Origin: Nonomuraea roseoviolacea subsp. carminata
Lineage (GTDB): Bacteria; Actinomycetota; Actinomycetes; Streptosporangiales; Streptosporangiaceae
Assembly (NCBI RefSeq): GCF_024172185.1
Contig: NZ_JAMZEC010000001.1
Coordinates: forward strand, 6,541,001-6,605,000
DNA length: 64,000 bases
Reading direction: 5' to 3'
Shown: piece after piece, positions 51,324 through 60,123 of the stretch
Layout: the number at the start of each line of letters is the position of its first letter
How positions within the stretch are numbered: the first letter of the stretch is position 1
Made by a program: the position numbers and the translations under genes
Notes under the pieces: generated by a model
Seen by the model: only the letters and a program-made list of their open reading frames with translations
Told to the model about the DNA's origin: nothing
Databases searched by the model: none

Positions 51324-52993
51324 CGCAGGTCCGCCTCGTCGGCGCGCTGCACCCAGTCGGCGAAGGACTCGCCCTCCTTCTTCTGGGCGTCGTAGTGGGT
51401 GACGACCCGCTCCACGTAGTCGGGCAGGGCCGCCGCCGTGGTCTTCAGGCCGCGCACCTTCCGGCCGAAGCCGGGGTTGACGCCGAGCGAGCCGCCGAGG
51501 TGGATCTGGAAGCCCTCGACCTGCTCGCCGTTCTCGTCCACGACGAGCTGCCCCTTGAGGCCGATGTCGGCCACCTGGATGCGGGCGCAGGAGTTGGGGC
51601 AGCCGTTGACGTTGATCGTCAGCGGCTCCTGGAAGCCGGGCAGCCGCCGCTCCAGCTCGTCGATGAGGTCGGACGCCGTGGCCTTGGTCTCGACGATCGC
51701 GAGCTTGCAGTACTCGATGCCGGTGCAGGCCATGGTCTGGCGCCGGAACGTGGACGGGTTGACCTGGAGGTCGTTGGCCTCCAGCTCGGCCACCAGCGAC
51801 TCGACCCGGTCGGGCGCGACGTCGAGGATGACCATCTTCTGCTCGACCGTGGTGCGGACCCGGCCGGAGCCGTGCCGCTCGGCGATGTCGGCGACGAGGT
51901 GCAGCTTGTCGCCGTCGAGGCGGCCCACGCGCGGCGCGAAGCCGACGTAGAAGTTGCCGTCCTGCTGCGGGTGGACGCCGACGTGGTCGCGGCGCGAGCC
52001 ACGCGGCTGGGCCGGCGCGGGCCCGTCGGGCAGGGGCTCCTTGAGGTACTCGGTCTCCAGCACCTCGCGGAACTTCTCGGGCCCCCAGTCGTTGACGAGG
52101 AACTTGATCCGCGCCCGGTGGCGCAGCCGCCGGTAGCCGTAGTCGCGGAAGATGCCGGCCACGCCGGCCCAGACCTCGCCGACCTGGTCGGGCCGGACGA
52201 ACACGCCGATCCGCTTGCCGAACATCGGGTTGGTGGACAGGCCGCCGCCCACCCACAGGTCGTAGCCCTTCTCGCCGCTCGGCAGCTCGACGCCCACGAA
52301 CGCCACGTCGTTGATCTCGTGGACGGTGCAGTGGGCCGGGCAGCCGCTGATCGCGGTCTTGAACTTGCGCGGCAGGTTGGAGAACGCCGGGTCGCCGATG
52401 TACCGGTCGTACACCTCCTGGATCTGCTCGGTGGCGTCGAGCACCTCGTCGGTGTCGATGCCGGCCAGCGGACAGCCCAGGATGACGCGCGGGGTGTCGC
52501 CGCACGCCTCGGTGGTGGACAGGCCGACGGCCTCCAGGCGCTCCCAGATGTCGGGCACCGACTCGATCTCGATCCAGTGGAGCTGGATGTTCTGCCGGTC
52601 GGTCAGGTCGGCAGTGCCGCGGCCGTACAGGTTGGAGATGTCGGCGATCGCGCGGAGCTGGCGCAGGTCGAGCAGGCCGCCGTCGATCCGGACGCGGAGC
52701 ATGAAGTAGCGGTCGTCCAGCTCCTCCGGCTCCAGGATCGCGGTCTTGCCGCCGTCGATGCCGGGCTTGCGCTGGGTGTACAGGCCGTACCAGCGCATGC
52801 GTCCGCGCAGGTCGGCCGGGTCGATCGAGTCGAAGCCGGCCTTGGAGTAGATGTCGATGATCCGCTGGCGGACGTTGAGCCCGTCGTCGTTCTTCTTGTT
52901 CTCCTCGTTCTTGTTGAGCGGCTCACGGTAACCGAGAGCCCATTGACCCTCGCCGCGCGGGCGCTTGTGGTGCCGGCTGGCAGGAGTGCTCAT
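51320..52993 (-). CDS. sirA: Assimilatory ferredoxin-type sulfite reductase
   Basis: 557 residues, a siroheme/[4Fe-4S] nitrite-sulfite reductase. Two ferrodoxin-like half-domains begin RYFMLRVRIDGGLLDLRQLRAIADIS and NFYVGFAPRVGRLDGDKLHLVADIA. Siroheme-binding Arg/Lys blocks include DRQNIQLHWIEIE and GCPAHCTVHEINDVAFVG. The cluster Cys residues are in ACTGIEYCKLA and NGCPNSCARIQVADIG (about 430-475). In an operon with cysH and a chelatase, sulfite rather than nitrite is the expected substrate. A 22-residue leader peptide precedes it by about 110 bases. Confidence 0.93.
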   Translation of the reverse strand: MSTPASRHHKRPRGEGQWALGYREPLNKNEENKKNDDGLNVRQRIIDIYSKAGFDSIDPADLRGRMRWYGLYTQRKPGIDGGKTAILEPEELDDRYFMLRVRIDGGLLDLRQLRAIADISNLYGRGTADLTDRQNIQLHWIEIESVPDIWERLEAVGLSTTEACGDTPRVILGCPLAGIDTDEVLDATEQIQEVYDRYIGDPAFSNLPRKFKTAISGCPAHCTVHEINDVAFVGVELPSGEKGYDLWVGGGLSTNPMFGKRIGVFVRPDQVGEVWAGVAGIFRDYGYRRLRHRARIKFLVNDWGPEKFREVLETEYLKEPLPDGPAPAQPRGSRRDHVGVHPQQDGNFYVGFAPRVGRLDGDKLHLVADIAERHGSGRVRTTVEQKMVILDVAPDRVESLVAELEANDLQVNPSTFRRQTMACTGIEYCKLAIVETKATASDLIDELERRLPGFQEPLTINVNGCPNSCARIQVADIGLKGQLVVDENGEQVEGFQIHLGGSLGVNPGFGRKVRGLKTTAAALPDYVERVVTHYDAQKKEGESFADWVQRADEADLR

Positions 52994-53104
52994 GGCGCGT
53001 CCTTCGCATCATGGGCGCGCTCGTACTTCCTCCCGCCTCGTCGTCGAGTGCGGGGGTAGCGAAGAGGAGTGCGACGCCCTCAGGTGAGAGAAATCCGGGG
53101 ATGA

Positions 53105-53173
53105 TCAGCGGGCGTCACGACAGATGGCGCTGCGGACACGCTGAAGGTCGACGTGGCGTCGGCCGACGAGCAT
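53105..53173 (-). CDS. 22-residue leader peptide of the sulfur-assimilation operon
   Basis: A short frame from ATG 53173 contains RRHVDLQRVRSAIC followed by RDAR and a stop. The RRHxDLxRVxSAxC pattern is that of the putative leader peptides described upstream of sulfur genes in actinobacteria. A single Cys codon near the end suggests sensing of Cys-tRNA supply by ribosome stalling. It starts about 20 bases after the predicted transcription start and ends 112 bases before the sulfite-reductase ATG. A regulatory role is inferred. Confidence 0.8.
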   Translation of the reverse strand: MLVGRRHVDLQRVRSAICRDAR

Positions 53174-53195
53174 GGGGTCCGCTGGCATGTATATG

Positions 53196-53224
53196 AAGAT
53201 ACTCGCGCTGTCCGAGATGTCCAA
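53196..53224 (-). promoter_or_regulatory. Promoter of the leader peptide/sulfite-reductase operon
   Basis: On the minus strand TTGGAC (53219-53224) and TATCTT (53196-53201) are separated by exactly 17 bases, a near-consensus housekeeping promoter placed just upstream of the leader peptide. Confidence 0.65.
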
Positions 53225-53248
53225 CAACGGTCCAGACTCTGGACGCGA

Positions 53249-53383
53249 TCATCCCTGGCGGGGCCAGTCCAGCGGGGACTCGTCCTCCTGGGGTTCCGTC
53301 TGGTGCTGGCAGTCGCACCACGAGCCGCCACGGCACTCCTCGTGCCGCCGCTCCTTGCAGCTCTCGCAGATCACGCTCCGCAT
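53249..53383 (-). CDS. Cysteine-rich 44-residue protein
   Basis: From ATG 53383, with GGGGA 4 bases upstream, the frame has CESCKERRHEECRGGSWCDC near the N-terminus, then QHQTEPQ, and stops at 53249. Five Cys and two His in the first 27 residues suggest a zinc-binding or thiol-redox miniature protein. The CRGGSWCDCQHQ block is familiar from short actinobacterial hypotheticals. It lies upstream of the sulfur operon promoter on the same strand and is divergent from a maleylpyruvate-isomerase-fold gene. Confidence 0.72.
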   Translation of the reverse strand: MRSVICESCKERRHEECRGGSWCDCQHQTEPQEDESPLDWPRQG

Positions 53384-53408
53384 TATTCCCCGTAGAACAC
53401 CGTTCGGT

Positions 53409-53414
53409 TAGGGT
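53409..53414 (+). promoter_or_regulatory. -10 box of a probable leaderless transcript (TIGR03084 gene)
   Basis: TAGGGT ends 7 bases before ATG 53422; no RBS is present. Confidence 0.5.
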
Positions 53415-53421
53415 GGCGGGC

Positions 53422-54210
53422 ATGGACCTCATGGGCGAGCTGCTCGCCGACCTGCGCGCGGAGACCGACTCGCTGGAGGCCCTGCTCACTCCGCTGAGCC
53501 CCGCCCAGTGGGAGCTGCCCACCCCCGCCGAGGGCTGGGCGGTGCGCGACCAGGTCGCCCATCTCGCCTGGTTCGACGACGCGGCCCGCACGGCGGCCAC
53601 CGACCCCGCCGCGTTCCGCGCCTCGCTCGACGGGTTCGCCGTCGAGGCCGGCACGGTGGACGAGCTGGCCTTCCGCTCGCGCGGCATGCCCGTGGCCGAG
53701 CTGCACGCCTGGTTCCGCGACGCCCGCGCCCGCAGCCTGGAGGCGTTCGCCCGGCTCGGGGCGCGCGACCGCGTCCCCTGGTACGGGCCCGACATGTCGG
53801 CCGCCTCGTTCGTCACCGCCCGCCTCATGGAGACCTGGGCGCACGGCGAGGACGTGGCCGCCGCGCTCGGCGTCACCCGCGAGCCGACCGCCCGGCTGCG
53901 GCACGTGGCCATGCTCGGGGTCAGGGCCCGCCCCTACGGGTTCGCCGTGCGCGGGCTGCCCCTCCCGTCCGAGCCCGTACGGGTGGAGCTGACGCCTCCC
54001 GGCGGCGGCGAGCCGTGGACCGCGGGCCCGCTGGACGCCCCCGACGTGGTGCGCGGGCCCATGCTCGACTTCTGCCTGCTCGTCACCCGGCGCGTCCACC
54101 TCGCCGACACCGCCCTGGAGATCACCGGCACCGCCGCCCGCGCCTGGGCGGAGGTGGCCCAGGCGTTCGCCGGTCCCCCCGGCGCGGGGCGTGCGCGCAG
54201 GTCGGGGTAG
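53422..54210 (+). CDS. TIGR03084-type metal-binding (mycothiol maleylpyruvate isomerase-fold) protein
   Basis: 262 residues. The DinB/MDMPI fold keeps the metal triad His47 (VAHLAWFDD), Glu137 and His141 (METWAHGEDV). A C-terminal TIGR03084-type domain carries RPYGFAVRGLPLPSEPVRVELTPPGG and DFCLLVTRRVHLADTALEITG. Members are actinobacterial and thought to use mycothiol, acting as isomerases or S-transferases; the substrate is unknown. Confidence 0.9.
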   Translation: MDLMGELLADLRAETDSLEALLTPLSPAQWELPTPAEGWAVRDQVAHLAWFDDAARTAATDPAAFRASLDGFAVEAGTVDELAFRSRGMPVAELHAWFRDARARSLEAFARLGARDRVPWYGPDMSAASFVTARLMETWAHGEDVAAALGVTREPTARLRHVAMLGVRARPYGFAVRGLPLPSEPVRVELTPPGGGEPWTAGPLDAPDVVRGPMLDFCLLVTRRVHLADTALEITGTAARAWAEVAQAFAGPPGAGRARRSG

Positions 54211-54264
54211 GTTCAGGGGCATACCGGATGCCGCGTGGCGCACGTCCGGTGACAAGCTGTAGCC

Positions 54265-54660
54265 ATGCGCACGATTCTCAACGTCATCTGGCTGGTCTTC
54301 GCCGGCATCTGGCTGGCCCTCGGGTACGCCCTGGCGGGGATCGTCTGCTGCGTTCTCATCATCACGATCCCGTTCGGCATCGCCTCGTTCCGGATCGCCG
54401 CGTACGCGCTGTGGCCCTTCGGCCGCACGGTCGTGCGCGACCCGCAGGCCGGGGTGTTCTCGCTGATCGGCAACATCATCTGGTGCGTGGTCGCCGGGAT
54501 CTGGCTGGCCATCGGCCACGTCCTGACCTCGATCCCGCTGTTCCTGTCGGTCATCGGCATCCCGCTGGCCATCGCGAACCTCAAGCTGGTGCCCGTCTCG
54601 CTGCTGCCGCTCGGAGCGCGCATCGTCGACAACGACCAGGGCAGGGTCATGGGGACATAA
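54265..54660 (+). CDS. YccF-domain membrane protein
   Basis: 131 residues made of two YccF repeats: LNVIWLVFAGIWLALGYALAGIVCCVLIITIPFGIASFRIAAYALWPFGR, then LIGNIIWCVVAGIWLAIGHVLTSIPLFLSVIGIPLAIANLKL. Each has a membrane hairpin, giving about four transmembrane segments. Function of the family is unknown; it is conserved across bacteria. Confidence 0.94.
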   Translation: MRTILNVIWLVFAGIWLALGYALAGIVCCVLIITIPFGIASFRIAAYALWPFGRTVVRDPQAGVFSLIGNIIWCVVAGIWLAIGHVLTSIPLFLSVIGIPLAIANLKLVPVSLLPLGARIVDNDQGRVMGT

Positions 54661-54702
54661 GCTGTCCGGAAGAGTCACTGCGAAAGCTTGGTCCTGGTGC
54701 CC

Positions 54703-55680
54703 ATGACCTCCACCGACCTGCCCACGCGGGCGAGGAAGCGCATAGCCTCCCACGCCCGCGCCGGGCTGAGCCGGGTACGCGGCACGAAGGCGTGGGCGAT
54801 CGTCCGCGACGCGGTCGACGCCGGCGTCACCTACCGGGTCACCGGTCTGGCGGGCGAGGCGGCCTTCTTCGCCCTGCTGTCGCTGCCCCCGTTCGTGCTG
54901 GGCGTCATCGGCGTCATCGGCAAGCTCGGCACGTGGCTCGGCCAGGAGACGGTCCAGCAGGTGCGGGCGTGGGTGGTCGAGCAGGCCGGCGTGCTGTTCA
55001 CCAAGGACGCCATCGACCGGGTCGTCAACCCGCTCATGAACGACGTGCTGCGCGACGACGCCAGCAAGGTCTCCATCATCTCCCTGGGCTTCCTGCTGTC
55101 GCTGTGGTCCGGCTCGCGGGCCCTGTACGTGTACGTCGACCTCATCTCCGTCGCGTACGGGCTGGGCGAGGCGCGGGGCATCGTGCGCACCCGCCTGATG
55201 TCGTTCGGCCTCTACGTCGTCGGCCTGGCCGTCGCCATCGTCGTCATGCCGATCCTCGTCATCGGCCCCACCCTGCTCAAGGACGCGCTGCCGGCCCAGT
55301 TCGGCATCCTCATCGACGTCCTCTACTGGCCCGTGGTGATCATCGGGTCGGTCGCGTTCCTCACCGTGCTCTACCACGTCAGCGTGCCGGTGCGCACCAA
55401 GGTCTACCGGGAGCTGCCCGGGGCCGTGCTGGCGCTGTTCCTGTGGATCGTGTGCGCCGCCGTGCTGCGCGCCGTGCTGGCCGCCTGGTTCTCGCCCGTC
55501 TCCGTGTACGGCTCGCTGGCCGCGCCCATCGCCGTGCTGCTCTGGCTGTACATCACGGCGCTGGCCGTGCTCATCGGCGCCATCCTGAACGCCGAGGTGG
55601 ACAAGTGGTGGCCGGGCACGGGGCGGGCCCGCCCACCGGACGCAGACGTCACGCGGGACGCGGCCGTCACGCGCGAGTGA
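54703..55680 (+). CDS. YihY/BrkB-family membrane protein
   Basis: 325 residues with six predicted membrane helices. The family start GVTYRVTGLAGEAAFFALLSLPPFVLGVIGVIG is followed by SIISLGFLLSLWSGSRALYVYVDLISVAYG, LPGAVLALFLWIVCAAVLRAVLAAWF and YGSLAAPIAVLLWLYITALAVLIGAILNAEVDKW. Once called ribonuclease BN, the family is now viewed as integral membrane proteins of uncertain function. ATG 54703 lacks a good RBS; an in-frame TTG at 54688 is possible. Confidence 0.92.
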   Translation: MTSTDLPTRARKRIASHARAGLSRVRGTKAWAIVRDAVDAGVTYRVTGLAGEAAFFALLSLPPFVLGVIGVIGKLGTWLGQETVQQVRAWVVEQAGVLFTKDAIDRVVNPLMNDVLRDDASKVSIISLGFLLSLWSGSRALYVYVDLISVAYGLGEARGIVRTRLMSFGLYVVGLAVAIVVMPILVIGPTLLKDALPAQFGILIDVLYWPVVIIGSVAFLTVLYHVSVPVRTKVYRELPGAVLALFLWIVCAAVLRAVLAAWFSPVSVYGSLAAPIAVLLWLYITALAVLIGAILNAEVDKWWPGTGRARPPDADVTRDAAVTRE

Positions 55681-55711
55681 GCCGGGAGCACCACTTCCGC
55701 TATCGTCTGTA

Positions 55712-55785
55712 GGGTCGCGACTGGCGCATGAGGTGGGCTGACCACCGGGGAGCGAAGGGAGCGGAGGCCGTGCGCCTGGGTCTTC
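55712..55785 (+). promoter_or_regulatory. ZTP (pfl) riboswitch upstream of glyA
   Basis: The leader carries the conserved pfl parts in order: GGGTCGCGACTGGCG (55713-55727), a GGTGG...CCACC hairpin running into CGGGGAGCG (55732-55754), and the distal element CCGTGCGCCTGGG (55768-55780). TATCGT at 55701-55706 would be the -10 box, starting transcription at the aptamer. The aptamer senses ZTP/ZMP, which accumulate when 10-formyl-THF is scarce, and would switch on glyA to supply one-carbon units. Confidence 0.85.
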
Positions 55786-55813
55786 GCCTGATGTCAATGA
55801 TGACAGGGGAGTC

Positions 55814-57067
<1,254 letters not shown>

Positions 57068-57109
57068 CTCTCACCTGGCGCGGTGGGCGCGCGGGTGCGC
57101 CCCGTCCAC

Positions 57110-57462
57110 CGCGCCAGGACGCCGGCCAGGCCGGCGCCTCCTCCTCGATGATCGGGGTGTCGCGGGAGAGCCGCTGCTGCTCGGCCCCGTAGAACAGAAA
57201 CCCGTAGAACAGAAACCGGTGGACGCCGCCCGTGACGTCGGCGACCGCCGAGAGCAGCTTCCCGTCCGGACCGGGAAAGCCGATGCCCGGCGGCTTGCGG
57301 ACGATGCCGCGCCCGCCGTCGCGGCCCACCGGGAAACGGGCCGTGAGCCGTGACTCGCCGCCCGGCCCGAGCAGAGCCGCCTCGACCCCGTCGGCGTCCT
57401 GCGTCAGCGCCGTCACCTCGCTCCCGCGCGGCACCTGGCCGCCGAGCGCCTTGATTCTCCCC
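57110..57462 (-). pseudogene. FAD-dependent monooxygenase remnant
   Basis: The minus strand reads GGQVPRGSEVTALTQDADGVEAALLGPGGESRLTARFPVGRDGGRGIVRKPPGIGFPG, the middle of a PHBH-type aromatic monooxygenase (the GRDGG motif is the second FAD contact). Neither the N-terminal GxGxxG domain nor a full C-terminus remains. A 15-base tandem duplication (57186-57215 region) repeats FLFYG within it. It overlaps the glyA 3' region only in reading frame. A decayed gene. Confidence 0.6.
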
Positions 57463-57501
57463 GCGCCGCGTCAGCCGTTCGGCGACTTCCCGCGACGCTA
57501 C

Positions 57502-57561
57502 TTGACCGAACCGGACCGGAGTCCGTATCTTGGCGTCATCCGCTAACCGGACCACAGTCCG
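57502..57561 (+). promoter_or_regulatory. Azoreductase-operon promoter with two CGGAC-N4-GTCCG operators
   Basis: TTGACC (57502-57507) and TATCTT (57526-57531) are 18 bases apart, a strong promoter. Operator 1 (CGGAC-CGGA-GTCCG, 57512-57525) fills the spacer; operator 2 (CGGAC-CACA-GTCCG, 57548-57561) lies just past the expected start point. Operator 2 matches the site inside the TetR gene at 16.5 kb in 17 of 18 bases (ACCGGACCRCAGTCCGCT). Confidence 0.75.
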
Positions 57562-57585
57562 CTCGTTTGAAGGAGTCGGCACGCC

Positions 57586-58212
57586 ATGGGCAAGCTGTTG
57601 CACATCTCCGCCTCGCCCCGCGGCGAGGCGTCGGAGTCGTTGCGGATCGCGCGGGTGTTCACGGAGACGTACCAGGAGACTCACCCCGGCGACGAGGTCG
57701 AGCACTGGGACCTGTGGGACGGGTCGCTGCCGGACTTCGCCGTCGGGGCCAGGGCGAAGATGACGGTGTTCGGCGGGAACGAGCCGCAGGGCGCCGAGGC
57801 CGAGGCGTGGGACGCGGCGCGCAGGACGTTCGAGCGCTTCGACTCCGCCGACCGGCTGCTGTTCAGCGTCCCGATGTGGAACGCGTCGGTGCCGTACGTG
57901 CTCAAGCAGTTCATCGACGTCGTCAGCCAGCCCGGCTGGATCTTCACCGTCGACCCGGTGACCGGGTACGGCCACCAGCTCGCGGGGCGCGGCAAGCGGG
58001 TCGCCGTCGTCTACACCAGCGCGGTCTGGGGACCGCCGCTCGGCCCGGAGTTCGGCAGCGACTTCCAGTCGACGTTCTTCGACGACTGGCTGCGCTGGAC
58101 CGGGCTGACCGACATCCAGGACATCCGGTTCCACCCCACCCTCACCGGCGACTGGGACGAGGCGCGGCGCGCGGCCGACGCGCGCGCCCGCGACATCGCG
58201 AAGGTCTTCTGA
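57586..58212 (+). CDS. azoR: FMN-dependent NADH azoreductase
   Basis: 208 residues, AzoR/AcpD flavodoxin-like fold. LLHISASPRGEASESLRIARVFTETY binds the FMN phosphate. VPMWNASVPYVLKQFIDVVSQPGWIF and VVYTSAVWGPP are family blocks. It reduces quinones and azo or nitro compounds in a two-electron step. AGGAG precedes the ATG by 7 bases. First of four overlapping genes; its stop overlaps the next start (TGATG). Confidence 0.93.
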   Translation: MGKLLHISASPRGEASESLRIARVFTETYQETHPGDEVEHWDLWDGSLPDFAVGARAKMTVFGGNEPQGAEAEAWDAARRTFERFDSADRLLFSVPMWNASVPYVLKQFIDVVSQPGWIFTVDPVTGYGHQLAGRGKRVAVVYTSAVWGPPLGPEFGSDFQSTFFDDWLRWTGLTDIQDIRFHPTLTGDWDEARRAADARARDIAKVF

Positions 58213-58697
58213 TGGCTCTGTCCGAGGCGGAGGGGCTGCGGCTCGTCCGGGAGTACGGCGCCGCGGACCGGTGGCTCGCGGTGCTCGTGACGCTGCGGCC
58301 GGACGGGCAGCCCTCCGTCAGCGTCGTCAACGCCGGGGTCCTGCCGCATCCGGTGACCGGGGCCGCCACGGTCGCCTTCGTGGCCCGCGGGGGCACCGCG
58401 AAGCTGGCCAACCTGCGCCGCGACCCGCACGCCACGCTCGTCTTCCGGGCCGGATGGGAGTGGGTCGCCGTCCGGGGGGCCACCGAGCTCGCGGGCCCCG
58501 ACGACCCGCTCCCGGGGCTCGGCCCCGACCGGCTGCCGGCGCTGCTGCGCGATATCTACCACGCGGCCGGCGGGCATCACTCCGACCTGGCCGAGTACGA
58601 CCGCGCGATGGCCGAGGAGCGCCGTACGGCCGTGCTGCTGCGCCCTGCCCGATTCACCACCAACCCGTCCGGTACTGAACATCAGGAGCACGGATGA
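58212..58697 (+). CDS. PPOX-class (split beta-barrel) F420/flavin-dependent protein
   Basis: 161 residues of the pyridoxamine-5'-phosphate-oxidase-like split barrel: LAVLVTLRPDGQPSVSVVNAGVLPHP, VAFVARGGTAKLANLRRDPHATLVFRAGWEWVAVRGATEL. This matches the TIGR03618/F420-binding group in actinobacteria. Likely reduces an F420- or flavin-dependent substrate. Coupled to azoR upstream and, by an ATGA overlap, to the DsbA-like gene. Confidence 0.87.
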   Translation: MALSEAEGLRLVREYGAADRWLAVLVTLRPDGQPSVSVVNAGVLPHPVTGAATVAFVARGGTAKLANLRRDPHATLVFRAGWEWVAVRGATELAGPDDPLPGLGPDRLPALLRDIYHAAGGHHSDLAEYDRAMAEERRTAVLLRPARFTTNPSGTEHQEHG

Positions 58698-59398
58698 CGA
58701 CAGACGCTTCCGCGACGCCGCCCGTCGCGGCCGGCACCGTGCAGGTCTGGTCGGACCTGCTGTGCCCGTTCGCCTACGTCGGCCTGCTGCGGCTGCGCCG
58801 GGCGCGCGAGCGGCTCGGGCTGGACGGAGCCGTGCGGCTGGAGCACCGGACGTTCCCCTTGGAGCTGTTCAACGGCCCGCACCCGCGCCGCGGCACCGAC
58901 ACCGAGGCCGTCGGGCTGGGGCAGATCGAGCCCGAGGCGCAGTTCCGGGTCTGGACCGCCGCCGACGACCTCTACCCCCACACCGTGCTGCTCGCCGCGG
59001 AAGCCGTGCACGCCGCGAGCGCGCAGAGCCGGGCGGCCGGAGAGGAGCTCGACCTCGCGCTGCGCCGGGCGTTCTGGACCCACTCCCGGTCGATCAGCCA
59101 CCGGCAGGTCATCCTGGAGGTCGCGGGCGACCTGGCCGACGGCGTCGTCGACGTGACCGAGCTGGCCGCAGCCCTGGACAGCGGCCGGCACCGGGCCGAC
59201 GTCATGCGCGACTTCGCCGTCTCCCGGACCGACGCCGTTCCCGGCAGCCCGACGTTCCGCCTCCACGACGGGACCACCGTCCACAACCCCGGCATCCAGG
59301 TGCGCTGGGAGGGCCCATGGGCGGCCGGCTTCCCCGTCGTCGGCTCCCACGACCCCGGCGTGTACGACGACCTGCTCCGACGAGCCGCTCAGCCGTGA
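58694..59398 (+). CDS. DsbA-family oxidoreductase (FrnE-like)
   Basis: 234 residues. The thioredoxin-fold start is VQVWSDLLCPFAYVGLLRLRRARERL, in which the usual CPxC is reduced to CPFA (single Cys near 25), as in the glutathione-S-transferase kappa/HCCA isomerase-like branch. The helical insertion (AAEAVHAASAQSRAAGEELDLALRRAFWTHSRSISHRQVILEVA) and the cis-Pro loop PGSPTFRLHDG are present. A thiol-dependent reductase or isomerase rather than a disulfide isomerase. Confidence 0.88.
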   Translation: MTTDASATPPVAAGTVQVWSDLLCPFAYVGLLRLRRARERLGLDGAVRLEHRTFPLELFNGPHPRRGTDTEAVGLGQIEPEAQFRVWTAADDLYPHTVLLAAEAVHAASAQSRAAGEELDLALRRAFWTHSRSISHRQVILEVAGDLADGVVDVTELAAALDSGRHRADVMRDFAVSRTDAVPGSPTFRLHDGTTVHNPGIQVRWEGPWAAGFPVVGSHDPGVYDDLLRRAAQP

Positions 59399-60096
59399 CC
59401 GTCAGGGCCGTGCTGCGGCGGGTCGTCGTCGGCGTGCTGGAGACCAACTGCTGGATCCTGCACGCCCAAGGCGACCGCCGGGCACTGATCGTGGACCCGG
59501 GAGACGAGCCGGGGCGCGTCCTGGACGCCGTCGCCGACCTGGACGTGGTCGCCGTGCTCCTCACCCACGCGCACTTCGACCACGTCCTGGCCGTGCCCGA
59601 GGTGGTCGAGGCGCTGGGCGTCCCGGTCCTCGCGCACCCCGCCGACCAGCCCGTATGGCCGAACGAGGTCGCGACCGCTCGCCGCACCGGCCACTGGGAC
59701 GCGGGCACCGCGACCGCCGACCTCCTCGCGCGCGACCCCGCCCGGCTGGCCTTCCCCGGTGACCTCCGGCTGTGGGACGGCGTGACCGTACCGGTCCTGG
59801 ACGGCGAGACCCTCCACGTCGGCCCCCTGCCGGTCCGCGCCCTGCACACCCCTGGCCACACCCCGGGTGGGCTGACCCTGGCCGTGGACTCGCACCTGCT
59901 CACCGGCGACACCCTGTTCCCCGGCGGGCCGGGGCTCACCGGCCCGCCGCTGTCGGACTTCACGGTCGTCATCCGGTCCGTACGCAGGCTCCTCGCCTTT
60001 CCCGGCGCGACCCGCGTCCATCCCGGGCACGGCCCCGACACCACCGTCGCGACCGAACTGCCGCACCTCGACGAGTGGATCGCCCGCGGCTGGTAG
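59395..60096 (+). CDS. MBL-fold metallohydrolase
   Basis: 233 residues. The metallo-beta-lactamase signature LLTHAHFDHVLAVPEV gives HxHxDH; further ligands are in LHTPGHTPGG and LLTGDTLFPGG, with a final HPGHG. It most resembles hydroxyacylglutathione- or mycothiol-conjugate hydrolases. GTG 59395 overlaps the preceding stop (GTGA). The four-gene run (azoR, PPOX, DsbA-like, MBL) reads as a detoxification operon for quinones or other electrophiles. Confidence 0.92.
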   Translation: MTVRAVLRRVVVGVLETNCWILHAQGDRRALIVDPGDEPGRVLDAVADLDVVAVLLTHAHFDHVLAVPEVVEALGVPVLAHPADQPVWPNEVATARRTGHWDAGTATADLLARDPARLAFPGDLRLWDGVTVPVLDGETLHVGPLPVRALHTPGHTPGGLTLAVDSHLLTGDTLFPGGPGLTGPPLSDFTVVIRSVRRLLAFPGATRVHPGHGPDTTVATELPHLDEWIARGW

Positions 60097-60123
60097 CGTC
60101 CGCGCCGCCGGAAGCCCCTGGGC

